Assembly (NCBI GenBank): GCA_040878225.1
Contig: JBBDMR010000159.1
Location: 1-10,137, forward strand
Source: MA-ANB-1 sp040878225
Lineage (GTDB): Bacteria > Actinomycetota > Acidimicrobiia > Spongiisociales > ZC4RG35
Direction of reading: 5' to 3'
Length of the DNA: 10,137 nt
Below are positions 1 through 5,563 of the stretch, piece after piece. Under the pieces are notes generated by a model. It was not told the origin of the DNA. It searched no databases and worked only from the letters and a program-made list of their open reading frames with translations. A program made the position numbers and the translations under genes. Every line of letters begins with the position of its first letter. Positions within the stretch are counted from its first letter, which is position 1.

Positions 1-629
1 CCGCGGACCGGTTCTACCTGAGAGGCGACTGCCTTCACTCCCGAGCCGAAGATGTGGTCGATGCGAAGCATTCTCGGCCATCCCGGACGCCAACCCCAGG
101 TGGGCTCGGGTCTCTGTCCCTTCTCCTCCGCAACTGTCAGAGCGAGGTCGTCGAATCGATGTGCCAGCCGGCGGTAGAGGGGCCAGATCGGGCTGGCGTT
201 CATATCTCCCGCAACGATGATCGCGTCGGACTCCGTGGTGTCGGCCCAGGCCAGGAGAGCATCCAGCTGGTCGCGTCGTTCCCGGACCGAGCGCCACCAG
301 GGGAACTGGATCGGGTTGGACATGTGGACCCCTGCAGCGACCAGGATCTTCCCATCGACTGTGAGCCGGACCCGGGTCCCCGACCTCCATGGCAGGTCGA
401 TCGATCCACATTCGGCTTCGTGTTTCGAGGCGACTCCTCTCCCTTCGAATTCCTCGCTCGGAAAGAGGAAGTGATGGTTGAAGCGATCAGCCAGCACGCT
501 TGCCGCTCCCTCGGTCATCTCCTGGAGAAAGACCAGATCGGGATCCACCCGGTCGATCAGATCACCGAGGTAGGCAGTGTCGACCGCGTCTCCGAGCACA
601 TTGGCGGTCATCACCCGCAAACGTCGCAA
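1..629 (-). CDS. Endonuclease/exonuclease/phosphatase (EEP) family hydrolase, C-terminus off the window
   Basis: This reading frame stays open from about 629 down to the window edge, giving 209 codons of a partial protein. It carries the marks of the DNase I/exonuclease III/sphingomyelinase fold: RVMTANVL near residues 5-12 (Asn10), DPDLVFLQE ending in metal-binding Glu37, VHMSNP around 101-106, AGDMNASP at 140-147 (Asp142, Asn144), and RIDHIF at 189-194 with the expected Asp-His pair. Family members are metal-dependent phosphodiesterases acting on nucleic acids, phosphoinositides or other phosphoesters; the substrate cannot be told from this sequence. Only a short tail after the catalytic Asp-His is missing. 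The start is uncertain: TTG 629, TTG 620, GTG 614 and ATG 611 are all in frame, but the core strand VMTANV is only complete with a start upstream of ATG 611, so I prefer a TTG. It begins 7 bp after the acetyltransferase stop codon, suggesting co-transcription. Confidence 0.85.
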   Translation of the reverse strand, partial: MRRLRVMTANVLGDAVDTAYLGDLIDRVDPDLVFLQEMTEGAASVLADRFNHHFLFPSEEFEGRGVASKHEAECGSIDLPWRSGTRVRLTVDGKILVAAGVHMSNPIQFPWWRSVRERRDQLDALLAWADTTESDAIIVAGDMNASPIWPLYRRLAHRFDDLALTVAEEKGQRPEPTWGWRPGWPRMLRIDHIFGSGVKAVASQVEPVR

Positions 630-636
630 AGTCGGC

Positions 637-1227
637 CTAACCGGAGCTTCGGATATTGCCCCTGCGCAGGGTCTTGAACTCGCGGTCGAGGATTGACCAG
701 AGGGAGTGGTCGACCCAGTTTCCCCTGATCAGAAGCTCCTCGCGGAGAATTCCCTCCCGGGTGAAGCCGAGCTTCTCCGCAACCCTGGTCGAGGCGTGGT
801 TGCCGACTGCAATGCGCATTATGACCTTGTGGAACCCTTCCGACCCGAACGCCTCGGCCAGCACCCCGTTGGCCGCTTCGGTGCAGACGCCCTTTGAGAT
901 CTCGTCGGAGCGGACCCAGTAGCCCAGTTCTGCAATCTTGCCCAGCTTGGAGACGGTCCACATCGAGATGTTGCCGAGGTGGCGGTCTGGCTCGTTGGCG
1001 TCTCTTATGGTGTAGTCCCAGGCCCGGTCTTCTTTCCACGCTTGGAGCGAATCGCGAATAAAAGCTCCGGCGTCACCACTCTGATAGTTGGTCCTCGCCC
1101 AGGGAAGCCACTCGTTCAGATCGGCGAGGGAGATGCGGATGGCATCGTTGAGTGCGGCGGTGTCTCTCTTGGAGAACCGGCGTATTACCAGGCGATTGGT
1201 TTCGATTCGGGCCGCAGGCACCGACAC
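637..1227 (-). CDS. GNAT-family N-acetyltransferase (RimJ/RimL-like)
   Basis: The 196-residue protein matches the RimJ/RimL branch of GNAT acetyltransferases, which move an acetyl group from acetyl-CoA to a protein N-terminus or a small amine. It opens with the typical IETNRLVIRRF strand (residues 8-18). It has a LGNISMW strand (84-90), AELGYWV (99-105), the acetyl-CoA pyrophosphate-binding segment SKGVCTEAANGVLAEAF (111-127), and motif B with N143, ASTRVAEKLGFTREGILRE (145-163). Length is normal for the family. The start is GTG 1227; a second GTG at 1221 is in frame two codons on and could be the true start, since a TAGGCT -10-like box lies at 1228-1233. No strong Shine-Dalgarno site is visible. 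It is divergent from the Nudix gene and is followed 7 bp later by the EEP hydrolase. The substrate is unknown. Confidence 0.88.
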   Translation of the reverse strand: MSVPAARIETNRLVIRRFSKRDTAALNDAIRISLADLNEWLPWARTNYQSGDAGAFIRDSLQAWKEDRAWDYTIRDANEPDRHLGNISMWTVSKLGKIAELGYWVRSDEISKGVCTEAANGVLAEAFGSEGFHKVIMRIAVGNHASTRVAEKLGFTREGILREELLIRGNWVDHSLWSILDREFKTLRRGNIRSSG

Positions 1228-1249
1228 AGCCTATCCGCAGCCGTAACCT
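1221..1249 (+). promoter_or_regulatory. Candidate promoter for the Nudix gene
   Basis: CCGACA (1221-1226) and TAACCT (1244-1249) are separated by 17 bp and fit a -35/-10 pair, matching TTGACA at four of six positions and the actinobacterial TANNNT pattern. The ATG of the Nudix gene begins 9 nt after the -10 box and has no Shine-Dalgarno sequence in front of it, so transcription could start at or next to the ATG and give a leaderless mRNA. The -35 box lies inside the first codons of the divergent acetyltransferase. Confidence 0.45.
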
Positions 1250-1258
1250 GTTTCATCT

Positions 1259-1786
1259 ATGTGGGACCAGCTCCAACTCGTCGACGCCCATCCCGAGGCT
1301 GGCGATCTGCCCCAGGCAGGCGTCCTGGTAGCGCTCTACGAAGACGACAACGGTGAGATCAGGGTGGTCTTGACCAAACGCCCCGACACGATGCCCACCC
1401 ACGCCGGCCACATTTCCTTTCCCGGCGGCCGCCCTCACCCCGGGGATGGGGGGCCGGTCGGCACGGCGGTCAGGGAGGCCCAGGAGGAGGTAGGGATCGA
1501 CCCGGAGCAGGTGACGGTTCTCGGTTTTCTCGAACCGATCGACACGGTGGAGTACAAGCTGATGGTGGTACCGGTCGTTGCCCGGATCTCGACGCCCCTG
1601 AACCTGATTCGCTCCGAGCGGGAAGTGGAGCGGATCTACCAGCCGCGGCTCGCCGACCTCGCCGACCCGGAGCAATGGGCGTACGTCCCGTGGCAGTCGT
1701 GGAAAGCCTGGTATTACATCCTCGACGGAGCCACACTGTGGGGTGCCACGGCTGCCATGGTGCGGCAGTTGGTGGGCCTCGGCTAG
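1259..1786 (+). CDS. Nudix hydrolase, CoA pyrophosphatase-like (NudL/UPF0035 type)
   Basis: A 175-residue Nudix protein. The segment at residues 38-57 (LTKR, a His-Ala-Gly at 48-50, then FPGG at 54-57) fits the UPF0035 signature that marks CoA pyrophosphatases, except that a Pro takes the place of the usual Arg/Lys at 46. It is followed by the catalytic half of the Nudix box, REAQEEVGI (72-80), whose Glu residues bind the metal. The first half of the box is degenerate, as is common in this branch. Known relatives split CoA and acyl-CoA into phosphopantetheine and 3',5'-ADP, needing Mg2+ or Mn2+. The late DGATLWGATAAMVRQLV stretch is also typical of the group. It starts at ATG 1259 with no visible ribosome binding site, possibly on a leaderless mRNA. 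It stands alone in the plus direction, followed by a hairpin and then the LCP gene. Substrate choice is inferred from the family only. Confidence 0.87.
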   Translation: MWDQLQLVDAHPEAGDLPQAGVLVALYEDDNGEIRVVLTKRPDTMPTHAGHISFPGGRPHPGDGGPVGTAVREAQEEVGIDPEQVTVLGFLEPIDTVEYKLMVVPVVARISTPLNLIRSEREVERIYQPRLADLADPEQWAYVPWQSWKAWYYILDGATLWGATAAMVRQLVGLG

Positions 1787-1811
1787 AGGTCTGGTGGTCC
1801 GAGTGTGCCCA
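1773..1811 (+). terminator. Possible hairpin at the end of the Nudix gene
   Basis: TGGGCCTCGG (1773-1782) can pair with CCGAG (1799-1803) and GCCCA (1807-1811), giving ten base pairs broken by a 3-nt bulge, with a 16-nt loop that contains the Nudix stop codon. There is no T-run after it, so it is at best a hairpin-only terminator; it may be chance in GC-rich DNA. Confidence 0.3.
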
Positions 1812-1825
1812 GGGGACGGTTCGGG

Positions 1826-1848
1826 TATACACTCGATATGCGTGGTGA
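1826..1848 (+). promoter_or_regulatory. Candidate -10 region and ribosome binding site for the LCP gene
   Basis: TATACA (1826-1831), or the overlapping TACACT (1828-1833), is the only AT-rich -10-like element in the 68-bp gap before the LCP gene; no convincing -35 box is seen. GGTGA (1844-1848) lies 6 nt before the TTG at 1855 and decides that start codon. Between them is a six-codon open frame, ATG 1838 to TGA 1858 (MRGETS), whose stop overlaps the TTG. Confidence 0.4.
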
Positions 1849-1854
1849 AACCTC

Positions 1855-2910
1855 TTGAACCGTAAACGCATCCTTCTGGTTGTCGTAGTTGCCGCCGTCA
1901 TCTTGGTCGGAGCCGGGGCCTATTTCGCCGCGTCGACCTGGGGAGATGTGCAGCGGGTGACCATCGACCGGCCGGGCGATTCCGACCCGGACAACGGTGC
2001 CGAAGATGAATCCGATCGCGGCGTTGACGACGGCGATCCCGAGATCACGGTCCCCTCGTCAGGTGATGACAATCTCGACGTCGCCCTGATCGTCGGCTCG
2101 GACTCCCGGGAGAACATCGACGACCCGGACGGTTTCGGCGACTTCGAGGGCCAGCGCGCAGACGTGGTCATGGTGTTGATCCGCCCCCGCGACGATCCCG
2201 ATAACGCAGCAATAATGTCAATTCCTCGTGACCTCTGGGTCGACAAGGTGTGCGACGACGGCCAACAGCGTGTCAATGAGGCTCTCGAGGGCTGCGGCTC
2301 CATGAACGGCCCGACCGTGCTCGTCGAAACCGTCGAAGCCCTGATCGGGGTCCAGGTGGATCACTTTGCGATGGTCGACCTCGAAGGCTTCCAGGGGGCC
2401 GTCGACGCAGTCGGGGGCTATGAAATCTGCCTCGCCCGCCCCGTTCGTGATCCGCTGGCGAACCTGGCGCTGCCGGGAGGGTGCACTCTGGCCGATGGTG
2501 ACCAGACCCTGGCGTGGCTCCGTTCCCGGCACACACAGGAACTGACCATGGACGGATGGAGGACCGTGGAAGGGGCATCCGACCTCCTCCGGAACGAACG
2601 CCAGCGCGAGTTCATGATGTCGATGATGAGCCGGGTGGCCGACTTCGGCAACCCGAGTGAGATCATCGGAATCGCCCAGGCGGTTGCGCCCTTCGTCACC
2701 GTCGATAGCGGGCTGTCGCTGATGGACGCGGTCGGGCTGGCGACAACGCTACGGGGACTCGAAGAAGGCTCGGTGATCGAACTGGAGATCGAAGTCGTCG
2801 ACCATATCGCCGATTCCGGTGCAGCGGTCCTGCTCGCAGTAAGCGATCCTGCCGAACTTGTCTCAGACTTCCTCTCACCGACCACGGCCGAAAGGGGAGA
2901 CTCCGGGTGA
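1855..2910 (+). CDS. LytR-CpsA-Psr (LCP) family cell-wall glycopolymer ligase
   Basis: A 351-residue LCP protein. LCP enzymes transfer lipid-linked wall polymers, such as teichoic acids or arabinogalactan, onto peptidoglycan on the outer face of the membrane. An N-terminal membrane anchor spans about residues 6-27 after MNRKR. A strongly acidic, presumably flexible linker (about 36-72) leads into the LCP domain. Conserved marks in order are GSDSR (81-85), GQRADVVMV (99-107), SIPRDLWV (122-129), the RVNEAL segment (139-144), VDHFAMVDLEGF (168-179), VDAVGG (183-188), LAWLRSRHT (219-227) and DLLRNERQREF (243-253). The Arg and Asp residues of these motifs bind the polyprenyl pyrophosphate and metal in known structures. 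No separate LytR_C domain follows. The TTG start is chosen because GGTGA is well placed before it and the anchor begins at once. Its stop overlaps the next start (GTGA), implying translational coupling. The exact polymer substrate is unknown. Confidence 0.92.
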   Translation: MNRKRILLVVVVAAVILVGAGAYFAASTWGDVQRVTIDRPGDSDPDNGAEDESDRGVDDGDPEITVPSSGDDNLDVALIVGSDSRENIDDPDGFGDFEGQRADVVMVLIRPRDDPDNAAIMSIPRDLWVDKVCDDGQQRVNEALEGCGSMNGPTVLVETVEALIGVQVDHFAMVDLEGFQGAVDAVGGYEICLARPVRDPLANLALPGGCTLADGDQTLAWLRSRHTQELTMDGWRTVEGASDLLRNERQREFMMSMMSRVADFGNPSEIIGIAQAVAPFVTVDSGLSLMDAVGLATTLRGLEEGSVIELEIEVVDHIADSGAAVLLAVSDPAELVSDFLSPTTAERGDSG

Positions 2911-3914
2911 CGAGGCTCCCGCCAGGTCAGATCGAGACCAGGCGTTTTCCAGTTGTCGGAGAGAGGGCACCGTCTCCGGAGCTGGCAGCTTCCCGGGACA
3001 ACTGGAGGCTGGCGATAAGGGGCGAAGTCGATAACCCGTTCGATCTCGACCTCCCGTCCTTCCTGGCCCTTCCGCAAAAGCCGATCAGGTTCGATATCCA
3101 TTGTGTGACATCCTGGACGCGCTTCGACACCGAGTTCACCGGAGTCCCCCTCAGCGAGATTCTCGACCAAGCCGGCGTCACCCCGTCGGCCGGATTCGTG
3201 TCGTTTACCGCCTATAGCGACCGTGACCACCACACATCTCTGCCCCTCGATGTCGCGCTGGAGCACTCCTGGCTCGTCCATGAAGTCGACGGGGAGGCCC
3301 TCGAGTCCGGGCATGGCGGCCCGGTCCGGGTGGTGACCCCGGGGCGCTACTTCTACAAGTCGGTCAAGTGGATCAAGGAGATCGATGTTCTTGCGGAAGA
3401 CCGCCCTGGATGGTGGGAGGAGAACTCGTCGTATCACAACAATGCTGACCCGACGACGGGAAGCGAGCGATTCACCTCGGGGTCTTTGCGCCCCGAACAG
3501 CTCAGGCGCTTCCTGACTGCCGGGAGTTACGACAAGTATCGGGGACGGGTGATGCTCGGTCTCGACCTCAGAGAATGGGTGCCGGCAAGTAAGAACCTGA
3601 CCCGGCTCTATTTGAAAAACTGCGATCTGCGCGGTGTCGAGCTTGCCGGCGCCGATCTGAGAGGGTGCAACCTGTCTCTGAGTGACTTGCGCGGGGCGAA
3701 TCTGGCGGGGTCCGACCTCTCCGGTTCAGACGTGGAAGGAGCGAATTTTGCCGGGGCCGACCTGACCGACGTCAACTTCTCCGACTCGGCTCTTTCCGCG
3801 ACCCGGTTCCTCGACGACGGCGAGATGGCCCGGGTCGACGGGATGCAGATCGAAGGGTGCTGGGGCCTCGTCGAAGAGCAGGAGGACTTCCTCGCCTCCC
3901 AGGGTGTGACCTGA
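2907..3914 (+). CDS. Sulfite-oxidase-like molybdopterin protein fused to a pentapeptide-repeat domain
   Basis: A 335-residue two-domain protein. Residues about 10-190 match the oxidoreductase molybdopterin-binding domain of sulfite oxidase and YedY/MsrP-like enzymes. Visible marks are W33 with the GEVDNPFDLDL strand, DIHCVTSWTRFD (63-74) with Cys66 as the expected molybdenum ligand, HGGPVRVVTPGRYFYKSVKWI (136-156), and the WWE-x3-YH-x2-ADP motif (169-182) with ERF at 187-189 that ends many stand-alone members. There is no signal peptide or Tat motif, so it is probably cytoplasmic. After a linker, residues about 231-302 form pentapeptide repeats (ADLRG, ANLAG, SDLSG, ANFAG, ADLTD), which should fold as a short right-handed beta-helix often used for protein contacts. 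Start GTG 2907 has GGGGAGA (2894-2900) 6 nt upstream and overlaps the LCP stop by 4 bp. The ligase follows with no gap. Substrate and electron partner are unknown. Confidence 0.85.
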   Translation: MTRLPPGQIETRRFPVVGERAPSPELAASRDNWRLAIRGEVDNPFDLDLPSFLALPQKPIRFDIHCVTSWTRFDTEFTGVPLSEILDQAGVTPSAGFVSFTAYSDRDHHTSLPLDVALEHSWLVHEVDGEALESGHGGPVRVVTPGRYFYKSVKWIKEIDVLAEDRPGWWEENSSYHNNADPTTGSERFTSGSLRPEQLRRFLTAGSYDKYRGRVMLGLDLREWVPASKNLTRLYLKNCDLRGVELAGADLRGCNLSLSDLRGANLAGSDLSGSDVEGANFAGADLTDVNFSDSALSATRFLDDGEMARVDGMQIEGCWGLVEEQEDFLASQGVT

Positions 3915-5414
3915 GTGTTGCTTGCCGACCTGGTGAATGTGTCGGCGTCGGTGTCTGCGACCAGGGCGCGCTCGAAGAAGACTGAGCTACTGGCCGGGCT
4001 CCTTGCCCGTTTGAGCCAGGTCGAAGCCCGGGCAGCGGTCTCGTACCTGAGCGGTCGGCCCCTGCAGAGCCCGCTTGGAGTTGGTTATGCATCCGTCGGT
4101 GCAGTGGACGTGGAGCCGGCGCTCTCACCCTCGCTCGAGATCCTCGATGTCGACCGGACCCTCGAGGAGATCTCGGGAGCAGGCGGGCCCGGATCGAATG
4201 CCACCAAGAGGGAGTTGCTCGACAATCTCTTCTCCCGTGCCACTGCCGACGAGCAGCGCTTCCTGCGAGGACTCCTCCTCAGGAATCTCCGCCAGGGCGC
4301 CCTCGAGGGGGTGATGGCCGATGCCGTGGCCCTCGCCCTGGGCGTTCCCCCCGCCAAAGTACGCAGGGCGGCCATGGTTCGTGGCAACCTGATTGGTGTG
4401 GCCGCCGACGCTCTCGCTGAAGGCCCCGATTCTCTGGAGGTCCCTTCACTGGAGCTGATGACGCCGGTCCAGCCGATGCTGGCAAAGACGGCCACCACTG
4501 CAGCCGAAGCGGTTGCCGGACTGGGAAGTGCTGTGGTGGAGCGCAAGCTCGACGGGCTCCGGTTACAGGTCCATCGCGACGGTGATCAAGTCGCTGTGTT
4601 CACCCGCAATCTCAGAGACGTGACATCCGATATGCCGGGGGTCGTCTCAGCCGCAATGGAGCTCGATGTCGACTCTGTGATCCTCGACGGTGAGGGACTG
4701 CTCATCGACGCGTCGGGTTCGCCGTTGTCGTTCCAGGACTCGATGAGCGGGATGGCTGAGGCGTCGGGCCTCGACCTCGTCGGTTTCTTCTTCGACATTC
4801 TGCATCTCGACGGAACCGACCTCGTCGACGAACCGCTGCGCACCCGGAGAAGGGCCCTTGTCTCGGCGATCCCGGAACAGTCACGGGTCGGTTCGATAAT
4901 CACCGGCGATCCGGAAGAGGCGGAAGCCTTCTTCGCCGAATCGGTTTCTGCCGGTTTCGAGGGCGTGGTGGTCAAAGATCCCGCCCGGCCCTATGAGGCC
5001 GGCCGGCGCGGGTCGGGGTGGCTGAAGGTCAAGCCAACCCACACGCTCGACCTGGTGATCCTGGCTGCGGAGTGGGGGTCGGGGCGGCGCCAGGGTTGGT
5101 TGTCGAATCTCCATCTGGGAGCCCGCGACCCCGCTGGCGGCTTCGTGATGCTGGGCAAGACCTTCAAGGGCCTGACCGATCAGATGCTGGAGTGGCAGAC
5201 GGCGCGGTTCCTACAAAATGAACGAGACCGGACGGGGCACATCGTGTTCCTCGAGCCGGAGATCGTCTACGAAATCGCCTTCGACGGCGTGCAGCGGAGC
5301 ACCCGCTACCCGGGTGGAGTGGCCCTGCGCTTCGCCCGCGTCAAGCGCTACCGGGACGACAAGACCCCGGAGGACGCAGACACCATCGATGAGGTTCGCC
5401 GTCATCTGCGTTGA
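3915..5414 (+). CDS. ligB: ATP-dependent DNA ligase, LigB type
   Basis: A 499-residue ATP-dependent DNA ligase that seals nicks through an enzyme-AMP intermediate. It has the layout of archaeal and mycobacterial LigB enzymes. A helical DNA-binding domain (about 1-180) includes SATRARSKKTELLAGLL near the start and LLLRNLRQGALEGVM at 120-134. In the adenylation domain, motif I ERKLDG (209-214) holds the AMP-accepting Lys211, motif III is VILDGEG (255-261), motif IIIa lies around GFFFDILHLDG (290-300), motif IV is EGVVVKD (349-355) and motif V is WLKVKP (369-374). The C-terminal OB-fold ends with FARVKRYRDDK (473-483). All the expected residues are present. The GTG start directly abuts the stop of the molybdopterin gene (TGA-GTG), so translation is probably coupled. 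Bacteria with LigB normally also have NAD-dependent LigA for replication, so LigB is more likely an accessory repair ligase; this window cannot show that. Confidence 0.94.
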   Translation: MLLADLVNVSASVSATRARSKKTELLAGLLARLSQVEARAAVSYLSGRPLQSPLGVGYASVGAVDVEPALSPSLEILDVDRTLEEISGAGGPGSNATKRELLDNLFSRATADEQRFLRGLLLRNLRQGALEGVMADAVALALGVPPAKVRRAAMVRGNLIGVAADALAEGPDSLEVPSLELMTPVQPMLAKTATTAAEAVAGLGSAVVERKLDGLRLQVHRDGDQVAVFTRNLRDVTSDMPGVVSAAMELDVDSVILDGEGLLIDASGSPLSFQDSMSGMAEASGLDLVGFFFDILHLDGTDLVDEPLRTRRRALVSAIPEQSRVGSIITGDPEEAEAFFAESVSAGFEGVVVKDPARPYEAGRRGSGWLKVKPTHTLDLVILAAEWGSGRRQGWLSNLHLGARDPAGGFVMLGKTFKGLTDQMLEWQTARFLQNERDRTGHIVFLEPEIVYEIAFDGVQRSTRYPGGVALRFARVKRYRDDKTPEDADTIDEVRRHLR

Positions 5415-5439
5415 ACCATCGCCAGGCGGCAGGTAGAGT
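5411..5439 (+). promoter_or_regulatory. Promoter of the trpS leader transcript
   Basis: TTGAAC (5411-5416) and TAGAGT (5434-5439) are exactly 17 bp apart and match the sigma-70-type -35 and actinobacterial -10 patterns well. The -35 box overlaps the ligase stop codon (TGA 5412-5414). The leader-peptide ATG begins 8 nt after the -10 box, close to where transcription should start, which predicts a leaderless or nearly leaderless leader RNA. Confidence 0.7.
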
Positions 5440-5447
5440 TCAGGCAG

Positions 5448-5489
5448 ATGAGAACGCATGGCAACCTCTGGCGGTGGACTACCACGTAA
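5448..5489 (+). CDS. trpL: Tryptophan leader peptide of the trpS attenuator
   Basis: A 13-codon frame, MRTHGNLWRWTTT, with Trp codons at 5469-5471 and 5475-5477 separated by one Arg codon, ends in TAA. Trp is rare in proteins, so two Trp codons in thirteen just upstream of a terminator and trpS are a strong sign of a control peptide whose translation reports charged tRNA-Trp. The distance from the second Trp codon to the first arm of the antiterminator (5492) is short, as needed for a stalled ribosome to expose it. No good Shine-Dalgarno site is seen; the position relative to the promoter suggests initiation directly at the 5' end of the mRNA. The peptide itself probably has no function beyond sensing. 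Confidence 0.85.
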   Translation: MRTHGNLWRWTTT

Positions 5490-5543
5490 GTGTGCCCGCC
5501 GCGTTCCTTGAGCCGTCGGTGGCACGTCCCCGGCGGTTTTTTT
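5469..5543 (+). promoter_or_regulatory. Ribosome-mediated Trp attenuator with alternative hairpins
   Basis: Four segments can pair in exclusive ways. Segment 1, GGCGG (5470-5474), overlaps the Trp codons and pairs with CCGCC (5496-5500) of segment 2. Segment 2 can instead pair with segment 3 as an antiterminator: GTGCC (5492-5496) with GGCAC (5521-5525), CCG (5499-5501) with CGG (5517-5519), and CG (5502-5503) with CG (5514-5515). Segment 3 (5513-5519) otherwise pairs with segment 4 (5530-5536) as the terminator. A ribosome stalled at Trp codons would cover segment 1 and favour the antiterminator; one that reaches the stop at 5487 would block segment 2 and allow termination. Confidence 0.8.
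5513..5543 (+). terminator. Intrinsic terminator of the trpS attenuator
   Basis: CCGTCGG (5513-5519) pairs with CCGGCGG (5530-5536) over seven base pairs including one G-U, with a 10-nt loop, followed at once by seven Ts (5537-5543). This is the only hairpin with a T-run in the window. It lies between the leader peptide and trpS and may also stop read-through from the ligase operon. Confidence 0.85.
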
Positions 5544-5563
5544 GTGAGTGATGAGGTAGTGAA

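Noticed and set aside
54..677. Plus-strand open frame of 207 codons at the left edge.
   Set aside because: It is antisense to the EEP hydrolase, whose minus-strand translation carries all the family motifs.
2418..3437. Minus-strand open frame of 339 codons opposite the LCP and molybdopterin genes.
   Set aside because: It runs antisense across two recognised genes and shows no domain; a GC-rich shadow.
3915..5414. LigB as part of a non-homologous end-joining set.
   Set aside because: No Ku, polymerase or nuclease domain is present, and the protein matches stand-alone LigB rather than LigD.
5511..5543. GGTGGCAC upstream of trpS resembles the core of a T-box (TGGC could pair with a tRNA-Trp end, GCCA).
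   Set aside because: The full T-box consensus is absent, the leader is under 100 nt with no room for a specifier stem, and a translated leader with tandem Trp codons explains the region better.
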